Source: Aquatica leii (Eukaryota > Arthropoda > Insecta > Coleoptera > Lampyridae). Taken from it: 64,000 bases of DNA. Position 1 is the stretch's first letter, and every line of letters begins with the position of its first letter. Made by a program: the position numbers and the translations under genes. The stretch lies in the NCBI GenBank assembly GCA_035610365.1, contig CM069435.1, forward strand, positions 17,349,123-17,413,122, given 5' to 3'. Of this stretch, positions 55,560 to 64,000 are shown one piece after another. The notes under the pieces were generated by a model. The model was given only the letters and a program-made list of their open reading frames with translations, did not search any database and was not told the DNA's origin.

Positions 55560-56800
55560 GCAGAAAACTATGGGAAAAAACATGTGGAGAAAAAAAATAA
55601 ATGAAATATTAATAGAAAGAATGGAAGAAATTTACGAAGAAACGAAGAGCAGGGTGAAAGTGAATAGAGAGGAGAGCGAAAAATTCGTAACAAGGAGAGG
55701 GTTGAGAGAGGGAGCCTAAGCCTGTTTGCAGTATATATGGAAGATTTGGACGAGACAATGAGAGGACAACAGATAGGAGGGATAGTAGTAGAGAAAGTAA
55801 AGGTGTGGTCGTTGACTTATGTTGGTGGATAAGCAGGAAAAGGAAATGAAGGAGATGATGAAAACGCTAGAAAAGTACTTGGAAAAAAAAATGGAAGTAA
55901 ATACGAAAAAAACAAAAATGATGGTATTTAGAAAAGGTGGAGAGAAAAAAAGAAGAGCGAAAATGGAGGGAGGAGAAAGTGCAGCAAGTGAAAGAATTTA
56001 CACACCTTTTACACACAATGAAGCGAGATAATAATGAGGGAGAACTCATAAAGGAAAGAGCAAGGAAACGAAACGGGTTAATAGGACAAGTGTGGAGTGT
56101 GAAGGAAAAGTTTGAGTAGACATAGAAAAAAGAAGGCTGTTGTTTGAGAAGCTAATAAAAAGTGGTGATATATGGGGCGGAAATATGGGGGTCGAAGTAT
56201 AAAAAGGTAAAAGGTATACAAGAAAAATACTGGAAATGGGTATTAAGGCTAGAAAGGGAAACATCGGGGTATATTATAAGAGAGGTAGTGCAGGCAGAAA
56301 AAATAAGAGTAGAAACAGGAAAAAGGGCTATAAAATACGAGGAAGAGCTGAGGGAAAGAACTGAGTGGAAAATATTACAAGAATGTTGGGAAGAGATAAA
56401 GAGAGGAATAGTGAAGTGCGGGCAGGACGGCAGAGAAGAATATTATAAAAGAAACGGGTACGCAAGAAAAGAAGTAGAGAGATTATGGCAAGAGGGAGTA
56501 GGGGTAAAAAGAATAAAAGCAACAAGAAAAAGAAAATGATAGCAAGGGTCAGATGTGGGAATAAACAGCTAGGAAACTAATACTGGAGAAATACGGAAAA
56601 AAAGATGTGCAGACTGTGGAGAAGAGACGGAAGACCTTAAACGCATGAGGAATAAATGTAGGGAGCTAAGAGAAGAGGTTAAAAAAATAGAGGAAAGCTT
56701 AGGAGAAAACGGAAAAGTATAGAGAAGGAGGAAACAGTCAAGAGGAGAGGAGAAAAAAAGGAAATGTAATAAATGTAAATAGAATATGATGTAAAGTAAA
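55560..56800 (+). pseudogene. LINE copy 2 ORF2, right part: RT end and C-terminal region
   Basis: Resumes at the position where the LTR entered: KINEILIERMEEIYEETKSRVKV-type block (about 55596-55660). A small deletion then removes part of the RQGCPLSP box (AGCCTAAGCC near 55712). It continues with DEETMRGQQIGGIVVEKVKV, LEKYLEKKMEVNTKKTKMMV (near 55868-55930), GAEIWGSKYKKVKGIQEKYW (56173-56235) and TGKRAIKYEEELRERTEWKI (56318-56380). The zinc-knuckle relic lies near 56605-56650. The YADD box is degraded. Multiple frameshifts. Confidence 0.82.
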
Positions 56801-56859
56801 TATAATTAATTTGTAACACTAAGGTGAACAAATAAAGTTAAACATAATTGATTCTAATA

Positions 56860-58045
56860 TGACAATAAAATTTAAATAGTACTCGATCAACTACTTCGTT
56901 TAACATGCCGCAAAACGAGTTGATAAACAACAATATTATAATAAATCGCAAAATAAAAAAATTATGAGTACAAAAACGTACCCCAACCAACAATTCCTTA
57001 TCACAAGTAGCAATGTTTACAAATCTTTTTTAGGTTTAAGAACAAAAATATCCGTGGTATGTAAGCTTACGTAAGCTTATGTAAGCTGCGTTCAAATATC
57101 GAAGAAACTGGACCGATGTCACGTCAGCGTACTCAAGACAAATTGTGTTACATTAAGCTCAAAATGATTGCGACTGAAAATAAAATGAATCAATATGATC
57201 TACACTATGATTGAACCAAACAAATGAAACGCTTAAGGCGCGACGGTTAGTTATAGAGTTGATGAAGAATTATACGATACTATAAAATTTTAGAAGTAGG
57301 CGCGAGTCATCTTTTGACACCTTTGATTTCATAAATGAAGTGGATTCTACAGATGTTATTCCATATTCTTAAGATAGCCATGTGCAAAGGCCGTGTGGTA
57401 GCCCCACGAAACTTGCTAGAAAGGTTATACCTAATTATAGTAACGTGATGACGCTATTTTAGAGTTGTTTGTTATACCTGAGAACGTCGCGTAATTAACA
57501 AAATCGTTTAATCCAAAAAACACATTAATCAAATCTACTAACATGTAGCGGAACAACGCTCTGATACAAAGACGTTCGCAACGCTTTCGAATAGATAAAA
57601 AGAATCAAAAATGAATGTTCCTTTTTGGTTCGCGTTTCCTCCCGCCCGTAAAAGTCGTAAACGACACGCCTTTAAAAGAAATAGTGTCGGCGCACAAACT
57701 ACTGCAGCCGTAAATTTTAATTAGAAATAATAGTTTCGACAAATACATAAATAATGAATTGCGAAATTAGAAATTTAAATATTTTTCAGTAATTAGTTGA
57801 GAATTAATGATGAATGAGTAAATGACAATCAGATAAGGAATCACTTTTCTTTGAAAATCCGTTTACAAAAAATCATTTATTTTGCAATTATTGTCTAAGG
57901 TTTTAAATTTCGATTGAACTTAGCCGCGACTGGCCATGAATACGAACAAATTATTAAAGCACTCGTACGGTACAAGTAAACGTATTCGCAACTCTTTTCA
58001 ATCGGATTGAACAACGTTCCAACTAAATTTAAACAACGTTCAGCC
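56860..58045. other. Stretch without gene; short repeat shared with 26200-26370
   Basis: GTATGTAAGCTTACGTAAGC near 57057 and a following GTTCAAAT.(T)CGAAGAAACT resemble 26307-26370. Otherwise AT-rich non-coding sequence. Confidence 0.35.
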
Positions 58046-58049
58046 AAAG

Positions 58050-59165
58050 AAGAATGCAAAATGGGCCGGGAAATGGTAGACAAGGCGTTTTTATCCGATC
58101 ACTAACGACACGTAACAAATTCCCCTCGGCAAAATTAAAACCTAGAGAACAACGAAAAAAAGCTCAAAAGAAAACAAACTCCAAGGATGAAACCTTAAAA
58201 ATCAAACCCAACCCAGATGAAGAAAAGGAAATTACTGCCATGAGGAACACCAAGTAGTACGATATTTGAGAAAAAAGTAGCAAAAACACCTAGAAAATCT
58301 ACAAAATTTACCCAAGTCATACAAAAAAAAAGTATTTCTGCGAAGTGGACATCTTTTCCAATAGTCGCATGAAGCCGAGATGTTTAAACACCGGAAAACA
58401 AAAGAAAGTTTTTCTCAGAGAACACTCATCACTCAACGAATCCACGACTAGAATATTCAGAAGTAGAAAGTTTAGGCAAACGTCAAGAGCTAAGAGTCCT
58501 AAAAACCAACTAAAACCCCAATTCCCAGTGATCTAAACATAACCCCTAAAAACTAAAAAACTTAAGAAGAAGAAAGAAGAAAACCAAGTTTATATCGGAA
58601 GCGGAATGTTGATATGCGGAATCGGAAAAAAAATAATCAAAGATAAGAACTTTGTTACTTATGTCAACAATTTGTCTGCAGGCGATATGGGATACTTCTC
58701 ATTAAGGAAACAGAGCAGGCTCTAAAGATCTAAGAAAACAAAAACCAAACAAATAAATCTCAAGTGAAAAGATTCTGATTAAAAGTCGACACAAGTTGGG
58801 CTACCTAAATAACAGACAAGCTAATTAGTAATCCAAAAATCTAAACAACAAAACATTGCTAGTCGAATAGCCGAAGAACGGATTAGAATATCTTAAGAAC
58901 CAAAAAAAACAAAAAAGAAAAATGATATTCTAACAGTGACTGACAACATCACAAATGCCGACCAAGCGAAAGTACGTCGAGTACAAGAAACGACGTTGCA
59001 GTCTATTTCAAGTTTCAGACCAAGCACAACGAAACAAAAACCAACTAAGCCCAATAAAGCAAGCAAAACTGAAAAAGAAAAGAAAAATAAAAGAAGCATA
59101 GTTGCAGTAAACCCCCTAAAGAGAAAAAGTATACCAAAAGGGAAAGAAACGTTGAAATAACTAAC
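58050..59165 (+). other. Lysine-rich, low-complexity segment with broken frames
   Basis: Three short plus-strand frames (58054-58257, 58345-58536 and 58936-59160) all encode basic, K/R/P-rich sequence (for example KPREQRKKAQKKTNSKDE and STTKQKPTKPNKASKTEKEK). They could be one decayed basic protein, such as a Gag or an ORF1, or simply A-rich sequence. It directly abuts Gypsy copy C. I cannot assign it. Confidence 0.3.
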
Positions 59166-59289
59166 CAAAAGGTAGAAAGTAGAAAAAGAAAAGCAAGAAA
59201 GAAAGAAAAGGGACAGACGGAGAAAGAATAGACTTGCTGTTGATGTCTGATTCGTTCTTCTCCTCGTTGACTTGTTTGAGTACTGCTAA

Positions 59290-59570
59290 TTTCCTTATGT
59301 TGTTGTGAATCCATTTCTCTCTTGAGATTTCATAATGCACGCCACAGATTTTCGTATAACGGTTTTCCACGAAGCATCGGTCATCATGTAGTTTTAACAC
59401 TTTGCCGACCACCGTTTGCAGTCTTCCTAGTTGTTCTAACCGTCCGAATTTCTTCTTAAATACGACTGCAACCCCTCTGGACATCTTAAAATTTTTACTC
59501 ACACAATGTACGATGGCGTAATCTTTTTGTGTTTGGAACAGGTCTTGTTGCTTCTTAGTTGTAATTCTGC
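59290..59570 (-). pseudogene. Macro domain (TARG1/OARD1-like), N-terminal half, at Gypsy Pol C-terminus
   Basis: Within an open minus-strand stretch (59161-59694) residues 42-109 read RITTKKQQDLFQTQKDYAIV, HCVSKNFKMSRGVAVVFKKK and FGRLEQLG, then VGKVLKLHDDRCFV. The TARG1/OARD1 macro domain has the same succession: ITxxxGDLF, a hydrophobic strand with HC(I/V)S, (M)(G/S)xGIAxxFKKKFG, then G.VxVLKxxxR(Y/F)(I/V). The expected glycine of the first loop is Q here. The codons for KPLYENLW and NLKREM follow in another frame (about 59300-59350). The GCGLD end is not present. It lies about 60 codons after the end of the integrase C-terminal region (LVHIDHLACF). This is the half that copy A lacks. Confidence 0.8.
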
Positions 59571-59699
59571 ACCTAGAACCTCCATATATGTTTATGAACT
59601 TATGGAAGTCCATTCCATCGACTTGATTCCTGGTTCTGCTTGTTTTTATTCTGGTTGGGACCTGGTCTTGAGTAATGGTTGTTATCGCCAGCAAAACAG

Positions 59700-60010
59700 G
59701 CTAGATGATCGATGTGAACCAGTTTTGGCTTGACTCTGGGTGGTTTTTACTGCACAACTTCATAAGGGCCCTTCTATGCCTCTGCAGTTTTGGCGACGAA
59801 CCACGACTTCTTTGGAGATTATACAACCGCACGATGTCGCTTGGTTGAAACCTATCGTTTTGTGCATTGTCTTCATTCTGTCGCTAGCAATTTGCGTGTT
59901 TTTACGGACCATTTCATGTACTTTGTCTAGCCTCTTCATCAACTTGTTGACGTAATCTTTGTCAGCAATTTCTTCTTCTGTTCTTTATTTAAATTGGAGG
60001 TCGCATGGCA
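59700..60010 (-). pseudogene. Gypsy copy C integrase C-terminal (GPY/F-like) region
   Basis: Reads LPCDLQFK, DKDYVNKLMKRLDKVHEMVR, KNTQIASDRMKTMH, then RLYNLQRSRGSSPKLQ (shifted frame; like WLYNPQRxxGxSPKLQ) and LVHIDHLACF (like KVVHLDRLAPY). These are the blocks that normally end Ty3/Gypsy integrases and contact chromatin. The macro domain follows directly, which places it downstream of an otherwise complete Pol. Confidence 0.82.
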
Positions 60011-60149
60011 GTCCTATTTTGCGACTAAACATGATACAGGATGATGTTTGACCTATGCTTTCGCGAAGAGGTGATTGGTATGCTATTAGGAAGAAGTGCA
60101 AGTACCAATTCCAATCTCTTTGGTGTTCGGGCTGTATTTTATCTAAGTA

Positions 60150-60760
60150 TTTCTCAGTGTTTGATTCATCCGTTTAACCATGTCATCAGATTGAATATGG
60201 AGAGGTTTCGTTTTAGTTTTCTTAATTCCCAACAAACTTCTTGAAACAAGACAGACTTTAAGTTGCAGTTTTAGTCAGGTTGTAATTCCAGCGGAACTCT
60301 GAACCGACAGAAAAACCCTTTCACCAAAACGTTTGCGACTGTAACTTCTTCTTGATTGGGTCTGGCGTAAACTTCCATTTATTTCATAAAATAATCAATT
60401 GACACCAGAATGTATTTGTTTCTCGAATCAGATTCTGAGAACGACCCTGCAATGTCAATTGCTACTCTGTTTAAAGGGTTTCCACGTTATAATGTTTCAT
60501 TAGTGCTTTTTTGCTAGACCATTTGCTGATGCGCACTCTTGCGTCTTCTTTGCAGTTCACCCAGTAGAATCTTTCTTAAATTTTCCTTAATGTCTTCTCG
60601 ACGCCAAAGTGTCCTCCTGATGTACCATCGTGCGAATGCTGCAAAACTTGTGACACTCAGCTTTTTGGCGCTGCAGTCCTCGACACTTTCTAAGGATAGC
60701 TTAAAAACACCCTTTTTTTTTAAGAAGTCCCACTGCGCCCAATATGCTTTGATGTGTTTT
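60150..60760 (-). pseudogene. Gypsy copy C integrase zinc domain and core
   Basis: Minus-strand scraps: HDGTSGGHFGVEKTL-type block (near 60630-60590), WVNCKEDARVRISKWSS (near 60550), NPLNRVAIDIAGSFSESDSR (near 60490-60430, first catalytic Asp kept), KYILVSIDYF.K (near 60400), and RMNQTL.NT in the last part (near 60160). Many stops. Parallel to copy A 28409-28822. Confidence 0.78.
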
Positions 60761-60839
60761 TATATTTATAAAAGTGTTCTATAGACTTGACTTGACTTCT
60801 CTGCTAGTCACAAATGGTTTCCATCAAACACTCAAACGT

Positions 60840-61420
60840 TCCAAGAGCAGTTCCAATCGTAAACGCTATTTTTTTACTGTCTTTGGGTTTCAATTCTACC
60901 CTTTGGTAACTACTCTCAAATCCAACGTGGAAAACCACTGAGATCATGACAGGGTATCTAAAGTATCGTCATTTCTCGGTAAAGGGTAACTGTCTATTTA
61001 CGTCACGTCGTTAAGCTGCTTGTAGTCTACGCAAAACTTTGTTAGTCTATCTTTCTTCTTTACTGGTACAACTAAGGACGCCCATGGACTATTTGAAGGT
61101 TCAATCACACCTTCTCTTTCCATATCCGTAATTATGTATTCGGTTTCTTCTTGTTTTACCAAAGACAGTTGGCGTGCATGTTGTCATATTGACCGAACGT
61201 CTCCGGTATTAATTTTAAGCTTTACTACGTCAGTTCTTTTTTTGGAAACTACTTTCCAACGCAAACACATTTTGATATTGCTGAATCAAGGCTTTAACTT
61301 AAGTTTTGGCACTTGGTGGTAAGAATGTATAATAGATGTTGTGGACACTTTTTCGGCAACGTAGCTTCACTAGAATTCACGCATTTTAAAATTTTAGATT
61401 TTGGCGTACATTGGCGTACC
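60840..61420 (-). pseudogene. Gypsy copy C reverse transcriptase
   Basis: Minus strand: LTTKCQNLS.SLDSAISKCV-type linker, then ..INTGDVRSI.HARQLSLVKQEETEYIITDMEREGVIEPSNSPWASLVVPVKKKD (61220-61060), FCVDYKQLNDV (near 61030) and YPLPRNDDTLDTLS.SQWFSTLDL.. (near 60980-60920). The sequence stops before the YLDDV motif. Frameshifts throughout. Closely parallels copy A 29400-29900. Confidence 0.82.
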
Positions 61421-61639
61421 ACGGTCTTCTTTTTCAATGTTGCCGAATCCTAATTGACATTCAGGATTCTTACTGGAACCAAGTCGCCCTCTATTGGTTC
61501 GATAGCACAAATGTAGCTTTTCCGGAGATTTTTACCCAAGCGTGTCATCACCACACTTTCAGTTCTTCTAGACAAGATTACGTCTTCAATCAATATAAAT
61601 TGCACCGCTGCTTTCTGTAAATTTCTTCGCCGTCAATCT

Positions 61640-61938
61640 TAAAGACAATTTTTTTTATAGCCAAGTAAAACCCACTTCTTTATAACGTTCATTCTCAGGA
61701 TAACTTCCTCTGTGATGTCGGCTACCAGTACTTAACGTTCGAATACTCCGTTTTCCAAACTAATTGTCACTTTTATTGGTCCGTGACTTTCTAATAATTT
61801 TCCAATAACATGTAAGGACGAATTGCTCCCGTGTAAACTAGTAACTGAACACTTTGTTGATTGATCTTTCCATCGAGATAAACGTGCCTTAAATTCTATT
61901 TTTCTAGACTGATTCTTCACACTCTCGACTCGATTCAA
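61640..61938 (-). pseudogene. Gypsy copy C protease remnant
   Basis: Reads VESVKNQSRKIEFKARL, KINQQSVQLLV-like in a broken frame, ESHGPIKVTISLENGVFER, then VLVADITEEVILRMNVIKK (the ILGMDVIKK block with G to R). The DTG active site is deleted. Parallel to copy A 30189-30611. Confidence 0.7.
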
Positions 61939-61944
61939 TTAGCT

Positions 61945-62475
61945 TTCTGACTGAATTTGGACAACTTGTATATTTCACTTTATCTGCTTCAAGAACATTT
62001 CGGTAATTACCTCGAATTATGTTGAATGATCTCGAAGCTTCTATGCGTTTCTATATAAATCAGAAATCTAGTCGTAGTAAAAAAAAATGTCGTCCATAGT
62101 AAGAAAAATTGAAGCGCCAATTTTAAAGTTACATCATGCGTAAACGACCATTTTCTTAATTATAACAATTGCATAATTAGACCACAACGAAAGCAGACTG
62201 ACGACGTAACAACAGTGCACAGGCAATACACCACATTTTAATTTTCAACACCTAGACAAAAACGTTCTTTTGCGACGAGCCGCCACCCAATGATGACTTG
62301 ATGGCAACAAACACATGTGCATTGCGAATGTTAATTAAAATAAGAGTTATTTAATCAAAAAAATGTACACGTTAGTTTTTTCAAAATAAGAACAATTTCA
62401 TCATCAACAAGTAGATTATTTAGTATTTTACCGTTGTTGTTTCAATTCAATTCTTTGATTACCTAGGCTATTACT
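61945..62475. other. Non-coding AT-rich stretch between Gypsy C and the PLE
   Basis: No frame or repeat recognised. Confidence 0.35.
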
Positions 62476-62479
62476 GAAA

Positions 62480-62765
62480 AACCTAGGCGACATTTTGTCT
62501 ATGCTAAGATAAGAATGTCTTCCGGGTTTGGATCGTGTCATTGTTATTGTAACCGAAGTTGCCAACGTTTCGCCCACTGTCGTAAGGGGCTTCATCAGGG
62601 CATGAGATAAATCGCAAAACTCAAACAAGCAACCGAAATCTAACTAAGAACTTCTCAAAAGTTAGGTTATCCACTTGTGAAACAAGCCATAATCTAAACT
62701 CTAAAAAGGTAAGAAAGAAAACGAAAACATAACAAAAAACCACTACCGAGTTAGGTAATCAACTT
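62480..62765. repeat. PLE terminal (pseudo-LTR) region with inverted and direct repeats
   Basis: 62500-62545 read on the minus strand gives KPGRHSYLSIDKM. 62785-62830 on the plus strand gives FKPGSHSYLSIDSD, so these two pieces are inverted copies. In addition GTTAGGTTATCCACTTGTGA (62660) and GTTAGGTAATCAACTTGTGA (62753) are direct repeats. The left part matches 19540-19680. Such partial inverted/direct terminal copies are characteristic of Penelope-like elements. Confidence 0.75.
62558..62604 (-). ncRNA. Hammerhead ribozyme-like motif of PLE, second copy
   Basis: Minus strand CTGATGA (62592-62598) and CGAAAC (62567-62572), with stem II GCCC pairing to GGGC. Relative to the copy at 19581-19626, one stem base differs (U to C), turning a G-U pair into G-C and so keeping the helix. 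Confidence 0.7.
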
Positions 62766-64000
62766 GTGAACCAAGCCAGATTCAAACCCGGAAGCCATTC
62801 TTATCTTAGTATAGATTCTGACCGTGGAAGCCTTTGCTATTACATTAACAATCTCTACGGGGAGAATATTTCTTCTAAAACCTCCGTATTTTCCAAACTT
62901 CGCTACAAACTCGTCAAATTTTTGTGCAATTTAACCTTTCTTAGTCGTTGTCGTGACCACAACATAATTTCTGCATTCTTCAGAATTAAGTTCCACTTTC
63001 AGGCACGTTCTTCTAAAAACATCCTACACCGTGCTAGCCTAGCGTTGATACCCGAAATGATTAAGCAAACTAGGCGAGGGTTAGACACCATTTAGAGACA
63101 ACTCTTTTATCTTCATCTTGAGTTGGCCAACACTCTATCCCTGGATGATTCGAAACTCTTCGACAACATTACTTACCAGCAGTCTGATACCACTCTACGA
63201 CTAACCACTGAAGGTCATCTCAAAAAGTTTCAATTATTGAAATCCAAGAATCGTAAAGTTTCATCCACTACTAACTCCTTAAAGACGCTTGTCAATTTAT
63301 CTAGTTTGGTCCTCACCTCAAAACAGGAATAGGTGCTTGAATTTTGCGGTTGCCCCCAAACGTATTCCTAAAGAAGATATTTTATGTGCTGTTGAGTGTT
63401 CTATGAGACATCTTCCTCGCCACATCTCAGATCCCATTCGTATTAACACTGACAAAATCAATGAATCATCTAAAATTCCTAAATCCAACATTTCTAAGTC
63501 GGAAGGGTCAGCTCTAAAAAGTCTTCGTAAGAACCCTGATATTATTGTTCTTCCAGCCGACAAAGACAACGCTACTGCAGTTTTGAACCAAATTGATTAT
63601 GTTACGAAAATCAATTCTATTTAGTCTGAGGTAACTTACGTTCTTCTAACTCACAACCCCACTTCGAAGATTGAACGTGAGGTCAGCCAAATCATCAAAT
63701 CTTCCAATCTACCTTCTGAAACTAAACGTCGACTTACCCCATCAGATTCTAAATCACCTCGTTTATACCGACTTCCCAAAGTTTACAAACAAGGTATTCC
63801 TTTTTAAGCTATCGTCAGTACTATCCAATCTTCTACCTACAAGCTAGCCAAGTTCTTGTCCAACATTCTTTGCGAGTTTACAGGTAAAACCTTTTCTCAC
63901 ATCCTCAACTCTCAGTATTTTATTCAACGTCTAGAAACTATAAAATTTGAACCTCAAGATCTTCTCGTAAGCTTTGATGTTACTTCACTTTTTACTAAAG
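62766..64000 (+). pseudogene. Penelope-like element ORF, N-terminal region and RT start, cut by window end
   Basis: MNQARFKPGSHSYLSIDSDR (62766) starts a basic N-terminal region to 63092 (stop). It continues HLELANTLSLDDSKLFD and LRLTTEGHLKKFQLLKSKNR (63115-63250). A frame change near 63320 gives LNFAVAPKRIPKEDILCAVE (63341-63400), then LKSLRKNPDIIVLPADKDNA (63516-63575; the PLE LPADKGNATVV box) and a stop at 63622. Next are SPRLYRLPKVYKQGIPF.AI (near 63755-63810; PKIYKxGxPLRPI box) and LVSFDVTSLFTK (63965-64000; the first RT catalytic Asp). Only about three stops and one shift, so it is the least decayed retroelement frame here. The RT palm and nuclease lie beyond the window. Confidence 0.88.

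Larger units (their letters stand above)
53134..56843 (+). mobile_element. Purine-rich LINE, copy 2, 5'-truncated, 16-bp TSD
   Basis: ataattgattctaata flanks the element at 53118-53133 and 56844-56859. The copy begins inside ORF2, just after the endonuclease SDH box, and ends in AATAAAGTTAAAC exactly before the duplication. This is the classic signature of target-primed reverse transcription with 5' truncation. A solo LTR (54128-55555) is nested inside. Confidence 0.93.
59290..61935 (-). mobile_element. Ty3/Gypsy copy C, fragment without recognised LTRs
   Basis: Minus strand, the same family as copies A and B. From right to left: protease region (61935-61640), RT (61400-60850), integrase zinc domain (60680-60450), core (60400-60150), post-integrase region (60000-59700), macro domain (59560-59290). 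RNase H is again missing between RT and integrase (about 60800). Gag and both LTRs are absent. Frames are broken throughout. Confidence 0.88.

Noticed and set aside
1-64000. tRNA or rRNA genes, CRISPR arrays, bacterial promoters or operons
   Set aside because: I looked for T-loop strings, evenly spaced repeats and operon-like packing and found none. The window is clearly eukaryotic intronic and repeat DNA.

Overview
This is an AT-rich eukaryotic window, almost certainly insect. Two short exons (51377-51511 and 51573-51716, + strand) with consensus splice sites encode the second half of an immunoglobulin fold followed by the first part of a sushi/CCP module. I read this as the synaptic secreted protein Hikaru genki (hig). 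I found no other host coding exon, so most of the 64 kb is probably intron of that gene (about 51.4 kb upstream and 12.3 kb downstream) filled with layers of old transposable elements. The window has no bacterial features, no tRNA or rRNA gene that I could see, and no CRISPR array.

Layout. 0.5-10.6 kb: an LTR-like repeat; Jockey-like, CR1-like and R1-like non-LTR fragments; a Penelope-like element (PLE) fragment; the R1 copy is split by later insertions. 10.6-24 kb: a hAT element with a perfect 8-bp target-site duplication (TSD), an inverted-repeat element, a Tc1-like element with 48-bp terminal repeats, a PLE flanked by hammerhead-ribozyme-like motifs, and a small MITE. 24-33 kb: hAT and LINE scraps, then a degenerate gene of a repeat-borne protein family that a Ty3/Gypsy element (27384-32288, minus strand, TSD atat) has cut in two. 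35-42 kb: an internally deleted mariner, a hAT MITE, and an RNase H-bearing (LOA/I-type) LINE with an inverted-repeat element in its 3' end. 42.7-50.5 kb: a second Gypsy fragment and a near full-length purine-rich LINE carrying a twin-primed LOA fragment. 51.4-51.7 kb: the hig exons. 52-57 kb: a solo Gypsy LTR, then a second purine-rich LINE copy (16-bp TSD) containing a solo LTR. 58-64 kb: a lysine-rich segment, a third Gypsy fragment, and a PLE running off the window.

The most interesting observation is a macro domain of the TARG1/OARD1 (ADP-ribosyl hydrolase) type at the C-terminus of the Gypsy Pol. Copy C (about 59.3-59.7 kb) keeps the N-terminal half, just after the integrase C-terminal region. 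Copy A (about 27.96-28.16 kb) keeps the C-terminal half, including the GCGLD motif, just before its polypurine tract and LTR. Two independent decayed copies showing complementary parts of one domain in the same place argue that the ancestral element carried it.

Almost every mobile-element gene here has stops, frameshifts or deletions, so none is likely to be active. Clade names are from reading translations by eye without database support.
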